A stretch of 21,255 nucleotides of DNA. It comes from Phytoactinopolyspora endophytica (GTDB lineage: Bacteria; Actinomycetota; Actinomycetes; Jiangellales; Jiangellaceae). Made by a program: the position numbers and the translations under genes. Below are positions 1 to 9,460 of the stretch, in pieces. The notes beneath the pieces were generated by a model, which was not told the origin of the DNA, searched no databases, and saw only the letters and a list, made by a program, of their open reading frames with translations. How positions within the stretch are numbered: position 1 is the first letter of the stretch; the number at the start of each line of letters is the position of its first letter. The stretch is from assembly GCF_004138495.1 (NCBI RefSeq), contig NZ_ML142849.1, forward strand, positions 513,286-534,540. The letters are read 5' to 3'.

Positions 1-115
1 ACGCGCGTACCCGACCGTCGTCGGTGATGGTGTCACCGTCGAGGGGGACGTTCAGGTCGGAGCGGACCAGTACCCGCTTCCCCTTCAGGTCCCCCAGGCT
101 CTCGATAGTGCTCAT
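1..115 (-). CDS. pgk: Phosphoglycerate kinase, N-terminal fragment (cut by window edge)
   Basis: This is the first 38 codons of phosphoglycerate kinase, the glycolytic enzyme that converts 1,3-bisphosphoglycerate and ADP to 3-phosphoglycerate and ATP in the cytoplasm. The start is an ATG at 113-115, read leftward. The N-terminus contains the family signature [12 protein letters not shown], which includes the conserved Arg and Asp-Leu-Asn of the substrate-binding loop. A GGAG ribosome binding site lies about 9 bases upstream. The gene begins 20 bases after the gap stop codon, so the two are almost certainly co-transcribed as the standard gap-pgk pair. The rest of the gene lies outside the window. 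The call rests on 38 residues only, but the motif and context agree. Confidence 0.93.
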   Translation of the reverse strand, partial: MSTIESLGDLKGKRVLVRSDLNVPLDGDTITDDGRVRA

Positions 116-135
116 GGTCGAGTGCTCCGCGCGGG

Positions 136-1483
<1,348 letters not shown>

Positions 1484-1518
1484 AGCGGCCCCGGTACAAG
1501 GGGAAAACCGGAGCCGCT
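1484..1518 (-). terminator. Hairpin terminator after the sigma/membrane-protein pair
   Basis: Two 12-base arms (1484-1495 and 1507-1518) are complementary at 11 of 12 positions and enclose an 11-base loop. Read leftward, the stem is followed by a pyrimidine-rich stretch, TTCCTCATTCTCT. It lies about 76 bases beyond the stop codon of the membrane-protein gene and before the gap promoter region, which is where an intrinsic terminator is expected. Confidence 0.65.
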
Positions 1519-1593
1519 CCCTGCGCCCGACGCGTGAGTGGGGTCAGTGGGACGTCGGGCGTCTTGTGGAACCCTGATTGGCGCAACCGCCGC

Positions 1594-2541
1594 TCAGGGC
1601 CCAGATTTGCCGGCCGGGGGTCCCGGCGCGTTGTCAGACCGTTGCTCCTTCGAGCCGCCGTGCGATGCATCAGAGCCGCCGGCTTTACCGTCGCCTGCCC
1701 CGTTGCCGCCGCCGGATCCACGTCCAGGAGCTCCACGGTCTTGCGGGCTCTCGCCCGCGTCCTTCCCGGGTTCGTCCGGCCGGTTCTCTGCCCCGCCTCC
1801 AGGATTCTCCGGTCGGTTGCCGTGCTCATCCGCCGGTTCGCCTGGATTCTCGGGGCGGTTATCCGACCCGTTTCCCGGATTCTCGGGTTGCTTCTCCTTC
1901 TCCGAGTCTCGTCCTTTATTCTCCTGCTTCTCAGGGCCCCGTGTCGACCCTTTCTCCGAGTTATCCTTCGATATACCGGTTTCTTTTCCGTCCCCGCCGG
2001 TGCGCTCGTCGGGCCTGTGACCCTCAGGCTCCGTTTTTTCGTTCTCCGCGTCCTTACCGGACTCGGAATCGCCTGTGTCGCCTTCCGGCTCATCGGCGAC
2101 GTCGTCCGCCGGCGGCCGGTCCGGAAAGGTCACAGGCGTGACGTACTCGATGATGCCTTCCATGCCGTCCTGAACCACATCCGGCAATGCGCCGGCGGCG
2201 GCGACCCCGGTCACCCCGAACAGAGCCGCCGCGACAACCACGGCGACCCGGATCCTCGTGCCGGCCTTGGCCACCACCGATCGCGTTCGTTCCGCGAACG
2301 TCGTCCGCCGGGTCTGCGAGGCGGGAACGACGTCGCTGAAATCACCGGAAGCGATGCGCTCCGCCAGTTCCACCGACGGCTCGACATGCGCCGAAGCCGA
2401 CCCGCGGATGGCTTCCACGGCCTCGGCCAACGGCTCCAGCTCGGACGACACGGCTTCACCGCGGAGCACGGCTTCCGCGGCGGCGTCATCCAGAACAGGT
2501 GGCGTAGGCATCTCATCTATGTCATCGCTGCGGCGGCTCAT
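1594..2541 (-). CDS. Single-pass membrane protein with repetitive Pro/Gly/Glu tail, putative anti-sigma factor
   Basis: This 315-residue protein overlaps the sigma-factor gene by 4 bases (ATGA), so the two are translationally coupled. Residues 1-95 are predicted cytoplasmic and contain an acidic helical part (SSELEPLAEAVEAIRGSA, then PSVELAERIASGDF) that resembles the short helical sigma-binding heads of several actinobacterial anti-sigma factors. One membrane helix follows at about 97-118, preceded by Arg/Lys residues. The remaining 195 residues are a charged low-complexity tail rich in Glu, Lys, Gly, Asn and Pro, with four imperfect repeats of the type RPENPG at about 218-262. No zinc-binding HxxxCxxC motif is present, so it is not a classical ZAS anti-sigma factor. 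Tail codons such as AAT-CCA and GAA are less GC-biased than in neighbouring genes. The anti-sigma role is inferred from coupling and topology; a surface or wall protein controlled by the sigma factor is the alternative. Confidence 0.7.
   Translation of the reverse strand: MSRRSDDIDEMPTPPVLDDAAAEAVLRGEAVSSELEPLAEAVEAIRGSASAHVEPSVELAERIASGDFSDVVPASQTRRTTFAERTRSVVAKAGTRIRVAVVVAAALFGVTGVAAAGALPDVVQDGMEGIIEYVTPVTFPDRPPADDVADEPEGDTGDSESGKDAENEKTEPEGHRPDERTGGDGKETGISKDNSEKGSTRGPEKQENKGRDSEKEKQPENPGNGSDNRPENPGEPADEHGNRPENPGGGAENRPDEPGKDAGESPQDRGAPGRGSGGGNGAGDGKAGGSDASHGGSKEQRSDNAPGPPAGKSGP
1755..1890 (-). repeat. Imperfect repeats encoding RPENPG-type units
   Basis: The membrane protein's external tail contains four imperfect units of 11-14 residues (QPENPG, RPENPG, RPENPG, RPDEPG). 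At DNA level the octamer GGATTCTC on the plus strand recurs at 1802-1809, 1844-1851 and 1877-1884. The spacings of 42 and 33 bases are both multiples of three, so gain or loss of units keeps the frame. Confidence 0.7.
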
Positions 2542-3065
2542 AGGGGTACGCCCTCCCGGAGAATTCTCTTCCGGATCGCGTTCAGCCCTCGCCGTTGCAG
2601 TGCCTTGACCGCGCCGGCCGATTTTCCGACCACCTGGGCCACCTGCTCCACGGTGAGATCGGCGACGATGCGCAGCAGCACCACCTCACGCTGGTCATCG
2701 GAGAGCAGCGCGCACAGCTCATACACCCGGCGCCGGCCGATGACATCCAGGGCATCCTGCTCGGCATCGCCTCCAAGCCGGTCGAGCACCGATGCCTCGT
2801 CGGTCGGCGTCGATGCGCGACGGGCGAGACGCCGACGCTCATCGATCAGGCGACGATGCGCGATGGTGAACACCCATGAACGGAACTGCTTCTCAGTACC
2901 GTCGAACGACGACAGACCGGCGAACACACCCATGAAGATGTCGCTGACCAGGTCCTCGGGCTCTCTCGCGCCCTGCAGCCGCAGATATCCGGCGACGGCC
3001 GGGGCAAGCTCGGTATAGAGCCGCTCGAACGCCCACGGCGCTTGCGCGCGCGCAGCGTCGAGCAC
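2538..3065 (-). CDS. ECF-type sigma-70 family RNA polymerase sigma factor
   Basis: This 175-residue protein has only sigma regions 2 and 4, the layout of extracytoplasmic-function sigma factors. Region 2 covers about residues 12-80, with the core-binding and -10-recognition part EDLVSDIFMGVFAGLSSF followed by FRSWVFTIAHRRLIDERRR. Region 4 covers about 118-168 (LSDDQREVVLLRIVADLTVEQVA, then a helix-turn-helix ending KALQRRGLNAIRKRI). It would direct RNA polymerase to a small regulon. The listed start is a GTG with AAGGGG 9 bases upstream. An in-frame CTG at 3090-3092 has a better placed GGAGG and would add LSIDKGFEG, which looks like the usual N-terminus of such proteins. The gene overlaps the putative anti-sigma gene by ATGA. 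The ECF subgroup cannot be assigned by eye. Confidence 0.92.
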   Translation of the reverse strand: MLDAARAQAPWAFERLYTELAPAVAGYLRLQGAREPEDLVSDIFMGVFAGLSSFDGTEKQFRSWVFTIAHRRLIDERRRLARRASTPTDEASVLDRLGGDAEQDALDVIGRRRVYELCALLSDDQREVVLLRIVADLTVEQVAQVVGKSAGAVKALQRRGLNAIRKRILREGVPL

Positions 3066-3137
3066 CCCTTCGAACCCCTTGTCGATGGACAGCTGGCCCC
3101 TCCCCAGACGTCACTCTCTCGTATGAGTAATCGCATC

Positions 3138-3190
3138 GGACGTCCAGAAGGGTACGGCCTCGGCCCGCCGACTTTCACCCACGGACGTCC
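3138..3190. promoter_or_regulatory. Two identical palindromes upstream of the sigma-factor gene
   Basis: The perfect palindrome GGACGTCC occurs at 3138-3145 and 3183-3190, each within the 9-mer CGGACGTCC and 45 bases apart. A related half-match, AGACGTCA, lies at 3106-3113 next to the ribosome binding site. They lie in the roughly 220-base space upstream of the sigma gene and could bind a dimeric regulator. No clear -35/-10 pair could be set beside them, and short GC palindromes can occur by chance, so the call is tentative. Confidence 0.35.
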
Positions 3191-3311
3191 TGCGGACCGA
3201 GGCATGCAGTCCAGGACTCGGCCCGGGGTCCATCACGCTGCGCTTTGCGAAAGGTGAAGAGGGCAATCCTCTCGCCGCGGCAACCTCGGCGGGTCTCCCC
3301 GACGGGTCTCT

Positions 3312-4076
3312 CTACTGACTTTCCTGGATCTCGGCGTCCGCCTTCTCCAGGTTCCCCGCCAGGAGCCGCGCCAGCTCGCCGCCGTGCTCGTCGACCGCCG
3401 GTTGATCACCGCGGATGTAGAGGAAGCCGATGAGGTCACCGACCGGAATCGCCACCATCATCCCGGGAGCGTCCTGACCGCTGGGATAGACCCACTCGTC
3501 GCGGAGGGCGACAGTGCCGGCGGGTAACCCTGCCGGCGCCTCGCCCGGCGAGTACGTGACGCTCGACCCGCTGTCGTAGCCGACCGAAGGACACACGTCC
3601 GGCACGGCTCCGAAGACGGCCATCGTTCCGGTGACGCCACCGGGCTCGTAGTAGACGACCTCGACGCCGACCGTGTAGCCGCCCGGCTGCCCGCTGTCCC
3701 ACGCCTCGTTCGCCCACCATCGCTGCGACCGTGCGATCCGATGCTCGTCGACGGCGTCGCCCTCGCCCGAGCAGTAAGCAGCCGTAGGTGTGTGCAGGCC
3801 GGACTCCCGGTCGTAGTCCTCGTCGACCGTCAGTCCAAGCTCGGCCTCGGCGAACCGGGCGTCGTCGAGGATCCGCTGCGCGTCCTCCAGCCGGAGCCCA
3901 CCGGACGTCGCCTCCGGTGTGTCCTTCGGTTCCCACTCCGAGCCCAGTTCGTCGCCCGTTCCAGCTGTCGTCACGGTGTCGGCCGCCGGCTCCTCCGAGC
4001 CGTCTCCGCCGGCGCACCCGGCCAGCAGCACGAACGCACTGGCGGCTGCGGCCGCGGCGGCGGCCGCACACCTCAC
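3312..4076 (-). CDS. Secreted lipoprotein of unknown function, coupled to whiA
   Basis: This 254-residue protein has a lipoprotein signal peptide: MRC, an alanine run, then LLAGC with the lipidated Cys at residue 21. A Gly/Glu/Asp/Thr-rich linker follows (about 22-60), then a globular part. Cys102 and Cys162 could form a disulfide in the exported domain. A tryptophan/tyrosine-rich middle ([20 protein letters not shown]) and a Gly-rich core are seen, but I do not recognise the family. The GTG start overlaps the whiA TGA as GTGA, so translation is probably coupled to whiA. A binding or sensor role at the membrane is possible. The sigma-factor gene follows about 220-250 bases downstream, so the lipoprotein could be a sensor for that system, but nothing in the sequence proves it. 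Confidence 0.85.
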   Translation of the reverse strand: MRCAAAAAAAAASAFVLLAGCAGGDGSEEPAADTVTTAGTGDELGSEWEPKDTPEATSGGLRLEDAQRILDDARFAEAELGLTVDEDYDRESGLHTPTAAYCSGEGDAVDEHRIARSQRWWANEAWDSGQPGGYTVGVEVVYYEPGGVTGTMAVFGAVPDVCPSVGYDSGSSVTYSPGEAPAGLPAGTVALRDEWVYPSGQDAPGMMVAIPVGDLIGFLYIRGDQPAVDEHGGELARLLAGNLEKADAEIQESQ

Positions 4077-5053
4077 GGTGCCAGCATCTCCGAGGTGAGG
4101 TTCGCCTCGGTGTTGGGGATCCCGGTATCCGCGGCTTTGCGATCCGCCATCGCCAGCAGTCGCCGGATCCGGCCGGCGATCGCGTCCTTGGTCATCGGCG
4201 GATCGGCAAGCTGCCCGAGCTCCTCCAGGCTGGCCTGCTTGTGCTTCAGCCGCAGCTCTCCGGCCACCCGCAGATGCTCGGGCACGTCGCTGGCGAGAAT
4301 GTCCAGAGCCCGCTCGACCCGCGCGCCCGCGGCGACGGCGGCCCTGGCCGAACGTCGCAGATTCGCGTCGTCGAAGTTCGCCAGCCGGTTGGCCGTTGCG
4401 CGCACCTCACGGCGCATCCGCCGCTCTTCCCAGGCGAGCACGCTGTCGTGTGCTCCGATCCGGGTCAGCAGTGCACCGATCGCCTCGCCGTCGCGGACCA
4501 CCACGCGATCGGTCCCGCGTACATCGCGCGCTTTGGCCTGAATGCCCAGCCTGCGTGCCGCCCCGACCAGCGCCAACGCGGACTCCGGCCCGGGGCAGCT
4601 CACCTCCAGGGCCGACGCCCGTCCAGGCTCGGTCAACGAGCCGTGTGCCAGAAAGGCACCGCGCCAGGCGGCCTCGGCGTCGCACAGCGCGCCGTTCACC
4701 ACTTGTGCCGGAAGACCGCGGACCGGCCTCCCGCCACCGTCGAGCAAGCCGCTCTGCCGCGCCAGGTGCTCTCCATCGTGCGCGACGCGCACCATGAAAC
4801 CGGTCCCCTTGCGAAGGCCACCCGCCGCGACCGTCGACAGTTCACTGTCGTGCCCGTACACGTCCGCGATGTCGCGCCGCAACCGACGTGCGGCGACCCC
4901 CGTATCCAGCTCAGCCTCGATGACGATCTTCCCGCTGACGATGTGCAGCCCGCCGCCGAAACGCAGCAGTGCCGACACCTCCGCCTTGCGGCAGCACGTC
5001 TTGGTCACTTCGAGGCGAGCCAGCTCGTCCTTCACCGATGCTGTCATCGCCAT
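4073..5053 (-). CDS. whiA: WhiA family sporulation/division regulator
   Basis: WhiA is a DNA-binding protein that controls sporulation septation in Streptomyces and affects division in other Gram-positives. This copy is 326 residues from the ATG at 5051-5053 ([16 protein letters not shown]). Its N-terminal two-thirds have the LAGLIDADG-like fold, with the conserved stretches [19 protein letters not shown] and [17 protein letters not shown]. The linker [19 protein letters not shown] is near-invariant in actinobacteria. The C-terminal helix-turn-helix ([19 protein letters not shown], then [10 protein letters not shown]) is intact. An open frame continues 14 codons upstream, but that extension is not like family members, and AGGA lies about 8 bases before the chosen ATG. 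It overlaps the yvcK end by 10 bases, or by 4 (ATGA) if the second ATG at 5045-5047 is used. A lipoprotein gene overlaps its stop codon. Confidence 0.97.
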   Translation of the reverse strand: MAMTASVKDELARLEVTKTCCRKAEVSALLRFGGGLHIVSGKIVIEAELDTGVAARRLRRDIADVYGHDSELSTVAAGGLRKGTGFMVRVAHDGEHLARQSGLLDGGGRPVRGLPAQVVNGALCDAEAAWRGAFLAHGSLTEPGRASALEVSCPGPESALALVGAARRLGIQAKARDVRGTDRVVVRDGEAIGALLTRIGAHDSVLAWEERRMRREVRATANRLANFDDANLRRSARAAVAAGARVERALDILASDVPEHLRVAGELRLKHKQASLEELGQLADPPMTKDAIAGRIRRLLAMADRKAADTGIPNTEANLTSEMLAP

Positions 5054-6021
5054 GGCCCGATCCTGCCACGTCCGAGGGTGCGCGCGAACGTCCATCCCAG
5101 TAGTTGTGGGTCATGTCGCGCCGAACCGTCCCGGCAAGCCACGTCGGTCACGACGAGCTCGGCCCCCATCTCGCCGGCGATCCGACGCAGCATCGCCTCG
5201 TCGGGCACCGATCCCCGATCCGCCACCACCAGGTCGATGCGCAGGTCCGGAGCGTATGCGCCGAGGACCTCGAGGTGCGTCTCCGGAGTGAAGTTCGTGG
5301 TCTCGCCACCTTCGGGCGAAAGATTCAGAGTGACCGCTCGCAGCGCCGGCGTCGTGACTAACGCCTCACGCAGCTCGGGTACCAGCAGATGCGGGATCAC
5401 ACTGCTGAACCACGACCCCGGGCCGAGGACCACCCACTCGGCCTCGCCGATCGCGGTGAGCGCCTCCGGACAGGCCGGCGGATCGGACGGGTTCAGGCCG
5501 ACCGCGACGACATCCCCTTCCACTGTGGCCACAGCGTGCTGGCCGGTAACCGTGCGGATATCGCGGACGCCGTCGGCCGACCGGCGAACGCTGCCCACCA
5601 GGGCTTCGATGTTCATCGGCACCAAGGCCATCGGCAGCACGTGACCCTGCGCGCCCAGCAGCCTGGCGACCCATTCGAGGCCCCGCACGTGGCCTCCCAG
5701 CAGCTCCCACAGCGCCACGATCAGCAGGTTGCCCGCGGCGTGATCATGGAGCTCGCCATGACCGCTGAACCGATGCTGAAGCACGTCGGCCCAGGTCCGG
5801 CCCCACTCGTCGTCGCCGCACAGCGCCGCCAGTGCCATCCGCAGGTCGCCAGGGGGCAGCACACCCAGCTCGCGCCGGAGCCGGCCGCTGGATCCGCCGT
5901 CGTCGGCGACGGTCACGATCGCCGTCAGCCTGCCCGCGATCCTGCGCAATGCCGACAACGAGACCGCGAGACCATGTCCCCCGCCCAACGCGACGACCTT
6001 GGGACCTGCGAGTGCATCCAT
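5044..6021 (-). CDS. yvcK: YvcK/GlmR family protein (gluconeogenesis factor, CofD-like fold)
   Basis: This 325-residue cytoplasmic protein has the CofD-like nucleotide-sugar-binding fold of YvcK/GlmR. Family members bind UDP-GlcNAc and help direct carbon to cell-wall precursor synthesis, notably during growth on gluconeogenic carbon. Visible motifs are the N-terminal glycine loop [12 protein letters not shown] (GGGHG at residues 13-17), [12 protein letters not shown] at 38-49, NLLI around residue 98, and [15 protein letters not shown]. Length is normal. The ATG at 6019-6021 has AGGAGAC about 12 bases upstream, and an in-frame stop lies just beyond, so no longer start is possible. It begins 18 bases after rapZ and overlaps whiA. 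That rapZ-yvcK-whiA order is conserved across Gram-positives and supports the name. Confidence 0.96.
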   Translation of the reverse strand: MDALAGPKVVALGGGHGLAVSLSALRRIAGRLTAIVTVADDGGSSGRLRRELGVLPPGDLRMALAALCGDDEWGRTWADVLQHRFSGHGELHDHAAGNLLIVALWELLGGHVRGLEWVARLLGAQGHVLPMALVPMNIEALVGSVRRSADGVRDIRTVTGQHAVATVEGDVVAVGLNPSDPPACPEALTAIGEAEWVVLGPGSWFSSVIPHLLVPELREALVTTPALRAVTLNLSPEGGETTNFTPETHLEVLGAYAPDLRIDLVVADRGSVPDEAMLRRIAGEMGAELVVTDVACRDGSARHDPQLLGWTFARTLGRGRIGPWR

Positions 6022-6039
6022 CTCTACGGCAGCGTCTCC

Positions 6040-6933
6040 TCACTCGCGTCCGAGATCACGGTGGACCACGAGAGTCTCGATCGCACGTCCACGTAGCCGT
6101 TCGGCCAACGCCTCGCTCATCGCCACGCTCCGGTGCTTGCCGCCCGTGCATCCGATGCCGATGGTCACGAACTGTTTGCCCTCCCGCAGATAGCCTTCGG
6201 ACACCACGCCGACCAGGTCGCCGTAGCGGTCGAGGAACTCGTCCGCGCCGGGCTGGGCCAGCACGTACTGACTCACCGAGACGTCCGTACCGGTCAGCGG
6301 CTGCAGCTCCGGGACCCAATGCGGATTGGGCAGGAATCGCATATCGGCGACCATGTCGGCGTCGACGGGGATGCCGTACTTGAAGCCGAAGGACACGACC
6401 ACCGCCCGCAGCCCCGCTTCCTCGGTCGCGAAGGCGGTCCGGATGCGCGCGCCGAGTTCGTGCACGTTGAGCAGTGACGTGTCGACGACCAGGTCCGCAG
6501 CGACACGCAGCGACGCCAGCTCCTCACGCTCCCGCTCGATCGCCTCGACGACACGGCCGTGGCCCTGCAACGGATGTGGACGCCGCGCGGACTCGAACCG
6601 CCGCACCAGGGCCTCGTCGCTCGCCTCGAGGAAGAGCACCGTCGGCCGGACGCCGTCCTTCACCATCGCCTCGAGCGCACCGCGAAGCTCGCTGAAGAAG
6701 ACGCCGCCGCGCACGTCGGCCACGACGGCCAGCCTGCGGCTCGCATCATCCTTGCTCACCGTCGACACGAGGTCCATCAACAACGAGGGCGGCAGATTGT
6801 CGACGACGAACCATCCCAGGTCGTCCAATGCCGCGGTCGCGGCCGTCTTCCCCGCACCGGACATGCCGGTGACGAGCAGCACCTCGGGCATCTTGGCGTC
6901 GTCTCTCTTCTCGTCCTGACCGTGTTCCACCAC
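6040..6933 (-). CDS. rapZ: RapZ/YvcJ family nucleotide-binding protein (RNase adapter)
   Basis: This 297-residue protein has an N-terminal P-loop domain with Walker A GMSGAGKT at residues 23-30 and the neighbouring LDDLGWFVVDNLP. Its C-terminal half carries the highly conserved FGFKYGIP, DMRFLPNPHW and GIGCTGGKHRSVA (from residue 259). In E. coli RapZ binds the small RNA GlmZ and guides RNase E; the actinobacterial role is less clear, but nucleotide binding is established for the family. The start is GTG at 6931-6933, next to a second GTG at 6928-6930, with GGAGG 7 bases upstream. It is the second gene of the uvrC-rapZ-yvcK-whiA block and lies about 225 bases after uvrC, with room for its own promoter. 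Confidence 0.96.
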   Translation of the reverse strand: MVEHGQDEKRDDAKMPEVLLVTGMSGAGKTAATAALDDLGWFVVDNLPPSLLMDLVSTVSKDDASRRLAVVADVRGGVFFSELRGALEAMVKDGVRPTVLFLEASDEALVRRFESARRPHPLQGHGRVVEAIEREREELASLRVAADLVVDTSLLNVHELGARIRTAFATEEAGLRAVVVSFGFKYGIPVDADMVADMRFLPNPHWVPELQPLTGTDVSVSQYVLAQPGADEFLDRYGDLVGVVSEGYLREGKQFVTIGIGCTGGKHRSVAMSEALAERLRGRAIETLVVHRDLGRE

Positions 6934-7141
6934 CGCGTGTCCTCCCCCGTCAAATTCGACGGTTCGCTCGGCTCACGAGCGCGCCGTCCGTCGCGACGTC
7001 CCATGATTACAGCTTCCAGCCGATGACGCGCGCCACGGGGCCGGACGCCGCGGTGTGGCGTTCAGGGCCGAACCCTCGCCAGGCTCCGGACGCAGGACGG
7101 TATCAGACACGCCCGAGCCCGTCATAGCAGGTCACACGCTC

Positions 7142-7157
7142 CCGGGCCGCTGCCCGG
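7142..7157 (-). terminator. Short GC hairpin just after uvrC
   Basis: A 6-base-pair stem (CCGGGC / GCCCGG) with a 4-base loop begins two bases past the uvrC stop codon when read leftward. There is no T-tract after it. It could be a weak, factor-dependent terminator, or could protect the uvrC mRNA end, between uvrC and rapZ. Confidence 0.3.
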
Positions 7158-7158
7158 A

Positions 7159-9216
7159 TCAGCTCTCGGCATCCAGGACCTCCCCGGTCGCCGTATTCAC
7201 TGCCGGAGCAGACGCCTTGCCTTGCGAGAGCGTCTCCGCGATGGTCGCCGCCAGCCCGGGTCCGATCCCCTTGACCTCTGCGATCTCCTCCGCACTCGCT
7301 GCGCGCACCTTCTTCAGGGAACCGAAGTGCGCCAGCAGCGCCTTGCGCCGCGCCGGCCCCAGCCCGGGAACGGTGTCCAGCACGCTGTCGGTCATCGATT
7401 TGGACCGGCGCTGCCGGTGGAAAGTGATGGCAAACCGGTGTGCCTCGTCGCGGACTCGCTGCAACAGGTACAGGCCCTCGCTGGTTCGCGGAAGGATGAG
7501 TGGATCGTCGCTGTCCGGTGGCCACACCTCTTCCAGGCGTTTCGCCAGACCCACCACCGGGATATCCGGCACGCCGGACTCGTCCATCGCCTGCCTGGCC
7601 GCATTGACCTGCGGCTGGCCGCCATCGACGACGACCAGGCCCGGTGTGTACGCGAACCTGCGCACCTTGCCGGTCTCCGGATCGATGCGTGACGGCCGCA
7701 GTCCCGGACCGTCGTCGCCCCCCGTCTCCTGGGTCTCCGCCGCCGGCTCATGTGTCGCCTCAGGCGCCGGCTCAAGCACCGGTACGTCCTCGGCTTCCGG
7801 CTCGTCGTCGGCCCCCGTGATCGCACGGCGGAAGCGTCGGCGGAGCACCTCGCGGATCGCGGCGACGTCGTCGGTGCCCGACTCGCCACGCACGGCGAAC
7901 TTGCGGTACTCGCTCTTGCGGGGCAGCCCGTCCTCGAAGACCACCATCGATCCCACGACCTCGGTGCCCGCGAGATTGGAGATGTCGTAACACTCGATCC
8001 GCAGCGGCGGCTCGTCGAGCTCCAACGCTTCCTGGATCTGCTCCAGAGCCCGGTTCCGCGTCGTCAGATCGCTCGCTCGTTTGGACTTGTGCAGTTTCAA
8101 CGTCTGCGCCGCGTTCCGCGAGACGGTCTCCAGCAGCGAACGCTTGTCGCCGCGCTGCGGCACCCGCAGCTCGATCTTGCCGCCGCGCAGCTCGGCCAGG
8201 AGCTCACGCAGCGCGTCGGCTTCCTCATCGTCGTCCGGCATGGCGGGCACCAGGATCTCCCGAGGCACCGTCTCTCCCCCGGTCTCCCCGTACAGCTGGA
8301 GCAGGAAGCGCTCCACGAGCTCGCCGGGCGAGGCGTCCTCGGCCTTGTCCGCGACCCATCCGCGCTGCCCCCGGACGCGGCCACCGCGAACGTAGAAGAT
8401 CTGCACGGCGACTTCCAGCGGGTCGTCCGCCAGCGCGACCACGTCGGCGTCGGTGCCGTCCCCGAGAACTACGGCATTCGCTTCCATCGCCCGCTCCAGC
8501 GCGGCGATGTCATCACGTAGCCGGGCAGCGCGCTCGAAGTCCAGCTCCGCGGCGGCGGCCTTCATCTCCCGTTCCAGCCGTTTCACGTAGGTGGTGGTCT
8601 TGCCGTCGAGGAATGCCACCAGGTCCTCGACGATCTCCCGGTGCTCGTCCGCGCTGACCCGCTCGACACATGGCGCTGAGCACTTTCCGATGTAGCCGAG
8701 CAGGCAGGGGCGGCCGATCTGACGAGAGCGGTTGAAGACACCCTTCGAGCAGCTGCGCACCGGGAACACCCGCAGCAACTGGTCCAGCGTCTCCCGGATG
8801 GCCCACGCGTGCGCGTACGGACCGAAATACCGGATGCCACGCTTCTTCGCCCCGCGCATGACCAGCGCGCGGGGGTATTCCTCGTTCAGCGTCACGGCCA
8901 GGTACGGGTAGGACTTGTCGTCGCGGTAGCGGACGTTGAACCGCGGGTCATACTCCTTGATCCAGGAGTACTCCAGCTGCAACGCCTCCACTTCGGTGCG
9001 CACCACGGTCCACTCGACTTTGGACGCGGTGGTCACCATGGCGAGCGTCCGCGGATGCAGAGCGGCCAGGTCCTGGAAGTACGACGACAGCCGGGACCGC
9101 AGGCTCTTCGCCTTCCCGACGTAGATCACCCGGCCGTCGGCATCGCTGAACCGGTACACGCCGGGGTCGACGGGAATAGACCCGGGAGCGGGGCGGTAGG
9201 TCGAAGGATCAGCCAC
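7159..9216 (-). CDS. uvrC: Excinuclease ABC subunit C
   Basis: UvrC makes both incisions in nucleotide excision repair, acting on the UvrB-DNA complex loaded by UvrA. From the GTG at 9214-9216 the protein is 685 residues ([15 protein letters not shown] at the start). The GIY-YIG nuclease domain is visible at about residues 18-95 ([14 protein letters not shown]). A cysteine cluster ([13 protein letters not shown]) follows, then the UVR motif that binds UvrB ([18 protein letters not shown]). The RNase H-like second nuclease half has [20 protein letters not shown] and [13 protein letters not shown]. The C-terminal double helix-hairpin-helix starts at about residue 613. An acidic Pro/Glu-rich insert (about 7700-7818 in DNA) interrupts the RNase H half; it looks disordered. 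A GTG at 9238-9240 with a better spaced GGAG would add eight residues, but the chosen start matches the family N-terminus. Confidence 0.97.
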   Translation of the reverse strand: MADPSTYRPAPGSIPVDPGVYRFSDADGRVIYVGKAKSLRSRLSSYFQDLAALHPRTLAMVTTASKVEWTVVRTEVEALQLEYSWIKEYDPRFNVRYRDDKSYPYLAVTLNEEYPRALVMRGAKKRGIRYFGPYAHAWAIRETLDQLLRVFPVRSCSKGVFNRSRQIGRPCLLGYIGKCSAPCVERVSADEHREIVEDLVAFLDGKTTTYVKRLEREMKAAAAELDFERAARLRDDIAALERAMEANAVVLGDGTDADVVALADDPLEVAVQIFYVRGGRVRGQRGWVADKAEDASPGELVERFLLQLYGETGGETVPREILVPAMPDDDEEADALRELLAELRGGKIELRVPQRGDKRSLLETVSRNAAQTLKLHKSKRASDLTTRNRALEQIQEALELDEPPLRIECYDISNLAGTEVVGSMVVFEDGLPRKSEYRKFAVRGESGTDDVAAIREVLRRRFRRAITGADDEPEAEDVPVLEPAPEATHEPAAETQETGGDDGPGLRPSRIDPETGKVRRFAYTPGLVVVDGGQPQVNAARQAMDESGVPDIPVVGLAKRLEEVWPPDSDDPLILPRTSEGLYLLQRVRDEAHRFAITFHRQRRSKSMTDSVLDTVPGLGPARRKALLAHFGSLKKVRAASAEEIAEVKGIGPGLAATIAETLSQGKASAPAVNTATGEVLDAES

Positions 9217-9390
9217 GTCTCCAACCCTACGAGCCCGCACCGACGCTCCAGTCGGCTGCCGCTGGCCTCCCGCACAACCGACGTGTGACTCGTCGTGCGA
9301 AGTCTGAGCGTTCAACGACGCACCGTGTCACCGGCCGCGCGAACTCTGGCCCCCGCACCACAGTGACCCTGCCGCATCTCCGGTAACAAT

Positions 9391-9406
9391 TTGGGAACGC
9401 TCCCAA
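9391..9406 (+). promoter_or_regulatory. CebR-type operator 1
   Basis: The sequence TTGGGAACGCTCCCAA is a near-perfect inverted repeat. Its inner 14 bases differ at one position from the TGGGAGCGCTCCCA box bound by CebR in Streptomyces and CelR in Thermobifida. It lies about 150 bases upstream of cebE, whose operon encodes the matching repressor. CebR is expected to bind here and release in the presence of cellobiose or cellotriose. Confidence 0.88.
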
Positions 9407-9445
9407 GCCGTGTCTTGATGAATGGGAAACACTGCTGCAACGCTC

Positions 9446-9460
9446 TTGGGAGCGCTCCCG
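9446..9460 (+). promoter_or_regulatory. CebR-type operator 2
   Basis: TTGGGAGCGCTCCCG contains the perfect 12-base palindrome GGGAGCGCTCCC (9448-9459), identical to the core of the CebR/CelR box. It is centred 55 bases downstream of operator 1, about five helical turns, which would allow cooperative binding on the same face of the DNA or looping. Confidence 0.9.

Noticed and set aside
3273..3291. Small hairpin (CGCCG / CGGCG) after the lipoprotein gene
   Set aside because: Only five base pairs with a 9-base loop and no T-run; expected by chance at this GC content.
3788..5644. 618-codon plus-strand frame opposite whiA and yvcK
   Set aside because: Composition is that of an antisense frame (Arg/Pro/His-rich), and both opposite genes have near-invariant motifs.
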